This document shows, piece after piece, positions 63,717 to 64,000 of a stretch of DNA of 64,000 bases. This DNA comes from Pseudomonas frederiksbergensis (GTDB lineage: Bacteria > Pseudomonadota > Gammaproteobacteria > Pseudomonadales > Pseudomonadaceae), in contig NZ_CP017886.1 in the NCBI RefSeq assembly GCF_001874645.1, positions 5,074,501-5,138,500 of the forward strand, in the 5' to 3' direction. How positions within the stretch are numbered: position 1 is the first letter of the stretch; every line of letters begins with the position of its first letter. Both the position numbers and the translations under genes were made by a program. Below the pieces are notes generated by a model. The model was given only the letters and a program-made list of their open reading frames with translations, was not told where the DNA came from and did not search any database.

Positions 63717-64000
63717 TTAGGCTTGAATGACCGGAATGTTGGCATTCGCAGCAGCTTCACGGAACTCGGCGATCTGGTCGAAACTCAGGTAGCGATAAAC
63801 ATCGCTGGCCATGGTGTCGATTTCTTTCGCGTAGGCCATGTACTCCTCGACGGTCGGCAGGCGACCCAGGATCGAAGCCACCGACGCCAGCTCGGCCGAA
63901 GCCAGGTAGACGTTGGCGCCATCGCCCAGGCGGTTCGGGAAGTTACGGGTCGATGTCGACACTACGGTGGCGTTCGGTTCAACGCGAGCCTGGTTACCCA
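63717..64000 (-). CDS. acnB: Aconitate hydratase B, C-terminal part (partial)
   Basis: The last 94 codons, continuing beyond base 64000. RARVEPNATVVSTSTRNFPN, RLGDGANVYLASAELASVAS, ILGRLPTVEEYMAYAKEIDT and YRYLSFDQIAEFREAA are AcnB-type text. It is the TCA-cycle iron-sulfur enzyme interconverting citrate and isocitrate. Iron-sulfur ligands lie outside the window. Confidence 0.95.
   Translation of the reverse strand, partial: GNQARVEPNATVVSTSTRNFPNRLGDGANVYLASAELASVASILGRLPTVEEYMAYAKEIDTMASDVYRYLSFDQIAEFREAAANANIPVIQA

Overview
The window reads as a chromosome segment of a fluorescent Pseudomonas (P. fluorescens-like). Support: high-GC Pseudomonas codon use, kdpFABC-DE, the fused phaAB Mrp antiporter operon, malate:quinone oxidoreductase with a signal-like N-terminus, a two-cysteine DksA2-type protein, four REP-type hairpins with the core GTAGGAGCTGCCGCAGGCTGCGATC, and an acnB end. 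No rRNA, tRNA or CRISPR array is visible.

About 0.2-19 kb is an accessory, decaying region. A 157-bp MITE occurs three times (486, 682, 16470). Copies 2 and 3 appear identical, lie in the same orientation and bracket about 15.6 kb. Inside are a YtcJ-like amidohydrolase, a NylB-like serine hydrolase, two paralogous tetR genes (one destroyed), an IS1182 remnant, a complete IS5 element with a TTAG target duplication, a frameshifted porin, one intact and two fragmentary polyamine-type binding-protein genes, a PuuB-like fragment, a LysR gene, and an operon of membrane desaturase, TIM-barrel protein, rubredoxin and a multiply broken rubredoxin reductase. A probable single integron gene cassette (15.76-16.44 kb) lies between two different MITEs. 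Several genes here differ from an intact frame by a single base, often in a homopolymer.

About 17-30.4 kb holds a frameshifted quinone oxidoreductase, a DJ-1/PfpI protein, small hypotheticals, the K+-ATPase operon (an unannotated 31-aa membrane ORF, then kdpF-A-B-C-D-E, all minus strand), and a TetR/O-methyltransferase divergent pair with a clear palindromic operator. About 30.7-44 kb holds gamma-glutamyltransferase, a Cache-GGDEF diguanylate cyclase, an SDR/LysR pair, mqo, a patatin-like phospholipase, dksA2, small hypotheticals and a betaine-type binding protein. About 44-50 kb is the phaAB-C-D-E-F-G cation/proton antiporter operon. About 50-57.7 kb holds an EamA transporter facing an XRE-cupin regulator, an FAD protein, an SDR/phosphotransferase pair, a D-2-hydroxyacid dehydrogenase, and a cysteine hydrolase preceded by a threonine-rich leader and terminator.

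About 58-64 kb has a Ser/Thr transporter and a quorum-sensing locus, rhlA-rhlR-rhlI, lacking rhlB. A lux/rhl-box palindrome precedes rhlA, and RhlA has phenylalanine at the position of the catalytic serine. A SulP transporter and the acnB 3' end close the window. The points most worth following are the RhlA active-site change, the cassette/MITE arrangement, the desaturase-rubredoxin operon, the threonine leader attenuator and the small ORF coupled to kdpF.
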